DNA from: an uncultured Oscillospiraceae bacterium
Lineage (GTDB): Bacteria > Bacillota > Clostridia > Oscillospirales > Ruminococcaceae
Assembly (NCBI GenBank): GCA_949298535.1
Contig: CASFXA010000049.1
Location: 1-33,528 of the forward strand
DNA length: 33,528 nucleotides
Direction of reading: 5' to 3'
This document shows, piece by piece, positions 31,926 through 33,528 of the stretch. The position numbers and the translations under genes are program-made. The notes beneath the pieces were generated by a model that was not told where the DNA came from, searched no databases, and saw only the letters and a list, made by a program, of their open reading frames with translations. How positions within the stretch are numbered: the stretch's first letter is position 1; every line of letters starts with the position of its first letter.

Positions 31926-33383
31926 ATGGTAAAACATCCTTTGACCGATGTATTTTGTATTGCGGCAGCCTTTTTGGCCGCTTTGATGGCGGTAGTTCTG
32001 ATGATGGGGGAGCAGCTGGGGATTCCCAAAGCCAGCGCTTCCCCGGAATATGCCGCCCGTTTGTTCGATGACAGCCGGGTTCATACCATTGACATTCAGC
32101 TGGAGGACTGGAGCGGTTTTGTGGCGTCGGCAGCGGAAAAGGAATATGTCCTGTGTACGGTGACCATTGATGGGGAGGAATTCCGGCAGGTGGGCGTGAG
32201 GGCCAAGGGGAGCAACTCCCTGCAGCTGATCCAGGAGTACGGCCTTGCCCGCTACAGTTTGAAGCTGGAGTTTGACCATGCTGTGGACGGAGGAAACTAC
32301 CATGGTCTGGACAAGCTGTCTCTGGACACCTCTTTTCAGGACAACAGCTACCTGAAAGCCTATCTGGTCTATGACATGATGGATTTTATGGGGGTGCCCG
32401 CTCCCCTGTGCAGCTATACATGGGTCACCGTCAACGGCCAGGATTGGGGGCTTTTTCTGGCCACCGAGGAGCCGGAGGAGGCCTTCGCCCGCCGGAACTT
32501 CGGCAGGGATTACGGCCAGCTGTACAAGCCTGACTATCGCTCCCTCAGCGCGGAGAATGCGGATGTGGCGCTGAAATATGTGGATGACAATCCTGACAGC
32601 TATCCCAACATCTTTGACAATGCCTGTTTCAAGACCTCCAGGGAGGATCAGCAGCGGCTCATCAGAGCGCTGGAGATTTTGTCCACCGGGGAAAACCTGG
32701 AAACCGCGGTGAATGTGGACGAGGTGCTGCGGTATTTTACAGTGCAGGTGTTTGTGATGAACTGGGACAGCTATTTGGGCCGCACCGGCCACAACTATTT
32801 TTTGTATGAGAAGGACGGAATCATCAGCATCCTTCCCTGGGACTACAATCTGGCCTTCGGTACCTATGCCCTGGGGATGACCAACCCCATCCGGGATCCC
32901 AATATATTAATCAACTATCCCATCAATACCCCGGCGGAGGGAGAAGTGATGCTCAATCGCCCCCTGTATCACAACCTGATGCAGAAGGAGGAGTATTTCG
33001 CCCGGTATCATCAGTACTTCCGCCAGCTGATGGATCAATATTTTGGAAGTGGCCGTTTTGAAGTGACCCTGCGCCAGACGGAACAGCTCATTGCCCCCTA
33101 TGTTCAGCGGGACCCCACCGCCTTCTGCTCCTATGAGGATTTCCGGCTGGCAGTGGACACCCTGGAGGAGGTATGCCGGCTTCGGGCGGAAAGCGTGCGG
33201 GGACAGCTGGAAGGAAAGTTTCCAGCCACCATCCGGCAGCAGCAGGAGCATCCTGGAGTGGGGGTGGACGCCTCCCATCTTCATCTGGAGGATTTGGGGG
33301 ATTTTGACGATCTGGAAAATTGCAGAAGCAAGCAGCAGGCAGCTCTCCAGGCTGTTATGGAGGGAAAAGGGAAGACGCAGTAA
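31926..33383 (+). CDS. CotH-family kinase, membrane-anchored
   Basis: This 485-residue protein of the CotH kinase family is related to the spore-coat kinase that phosphorylates CotB and CotG. An N-terminal membrane segment (about 8-30, VFCIAAAFLAALMAVVLMMG) anchors it with the kinase domain probably outside. Family marks are VRAKGSNSLQ, YSLKLEFD with a likely ATP-binding lysine, VNGQDWGLFLATEEPEEAF, MNWDSYLGRTGHNYFL with D281, and LPWDYNLAFG with D306. The 25-residue spacing of the two aspartates is close to that of the catalytic pair in B. subtilis CotH. It follows DUF4956 by six bases and lacks a strong ribosome site, so coupling is likely. The Thr/Ser/Tyr-rich tails of RsgI and the lipoprotein are possible substrates. 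Confidence 0.9.
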   Translation: MVKHPLTDVFCIAAAFLAALMAVVLMMGEQLGIPKASASPEYAARLFDDSRVHTIDIQLEDWSGFVASAAEKEYVLCTVTIDGEEFRQVGVRAKGSNSLQLIQEYGLARYSLKLEFDHAVDGGNYHGLDKLSLDTSFQDNSYLKAYLVYDMMDFMGVPAPLCSYTWVTVNGQDWGLFLATEEPEEAFARRNFGRDYGQLYKPDYRSLSAENADVALKYVDDNPDSYPNIFDNACFKTSREDQQRLIRALEILSTGENLETAVNVDEVLRYFTVQVFVMNWDSYLGRTGHNYFLYEKDGIISILPWDYNLAFGTYALGMTNPIRDPNILINYPINTPAEGEVMLNRPLYHNLMQKEEYFARYHQYFRQLMDQYFGSGRFEVTLRQTEQLIAPYVQRDPTAFCSYEDFRLAVDTLEEVCRLRAESVRGQLEGKFPATIRQQQEHPGVGVDASHLHLEDLGDFDDLENCRSKQQAALQAVMEGKGKTQ

Positions 33384-33485
33384 TTCCACTGTGCCCTTGA
33401 GATAAGGAGCAGAAGCGGCAGGTGGGAGCGGCTTACGAAGAAAAAAAGATGAACAGGTCCAGTAAAAACGGACAGTGACAAAAGC

Positions 33486-33526
33486 CCCCCTGATGTAGGA
33501 AAATAGACTACATCAGGGGGTCTTGT
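33486..33526 (+). terminator. Terminator after the CotH gene
   Basis: A perfect 13-bp stem (33486-33498 with 33508-33520) encloses a nine-base loop, followed by TCTTGT. It ends the lipoprotein-VTC-DUF4956-CotH operon. The roughly 100 bases between the stop codon and the stem hold nothing recognisable. Confidence 0.75.
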
Positions 33527-33528
33527 CA

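Overview
The window looks like a Clostridia-type Bacillota chromosome, probably an Oscillospirales-like gut anaerobe. The evidence is strong AGGAGG ribosome sites, YesM/YesN-type two-component genes, CUT1 sugar importers, a SigI-RsgI sigma/anti-sigma pair, a VTC-DUF4956-CotH gene run and moderately GC-rich coding sequence. No rRNA, tRNA, insertion sequence, phage gene or CRISPR array was seen.

Layout. (1) 1-3400: a flavin-reductase-like protein, an orphan citrate lyase ligase (citC) and a divergent LysR regulator, separated by strong intrinsic terminators. (2) 3405-7743, minus strand: a sensor kinase, an AraC-type response regulator and a Gfo/Idh/MocA dehydrogenase, translationally coupled by two ATGA overlaps. 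(3) 8010-11169: a solute-binding lipoprotein, a terminator, then two permeases. (4) 11246-18718: an operon with its own promoter, encoding an amidohydrolase, two tandem DUF2961/GH172 proteins, an ADP-ribosylglycohydrolase-fold protein, a BadF/NagK-type sugar kinase, a class II ketose-bisphosphate aldolase and a PfkB hexose-phosphate kinase. (5) 18709-21615: a GntR/UTRA repressor, a divergent SIS-domain sugar-phosphate enzyme and a Rhizobium-etli-type asparaginase. (6) 21835-26712: a second binding protein with two permeases, a ribokinase-like kinase and a KpsF/GutQ-like SIS isomerase. (7) 27547-33383: sigI, rsgI, a repeat-tailed lipoprotein carrying a second RsgI-like domain, a VTC-domain protein, DUF4956 and a CotH kinase, closed by a terminator at the window end.

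Regions 2-6 read as one carbohydrate-acquisition island. Import is by two CUT1 systems without a local ATPase gene. Intracellular furanosidases (GH172, perhaps the ARH-fold enzyme) would release sugars, and kinases, SIS enzymes and an aldolase would carry them into central metabolism. A 9-bp core TAACATTAT/ATAATGTTA recurs at the promoters of regions 4, 5 (asparaginase) and 6. It is a good candidate operator for the GntR repressor.

The most novel-looking part is region 7. Two matching promoter-like sequences (ACCCCG-N18-CGTA-N2-CTG) stand in front of sigI and the lipoprotein gene, suggesting that SigI drives itself and the lipoprotein-VTC-DUF4956-CotH operon. RsgI and the lipoprotein share an ectodomain with an Asn-Pro site and independent Asp-Tyr-rich repeat tails. 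This suggests a SigI-controlled cell-surface module in which an anti-sigma sensor, a look-alike lipoprotein and a surface kinase may interact.
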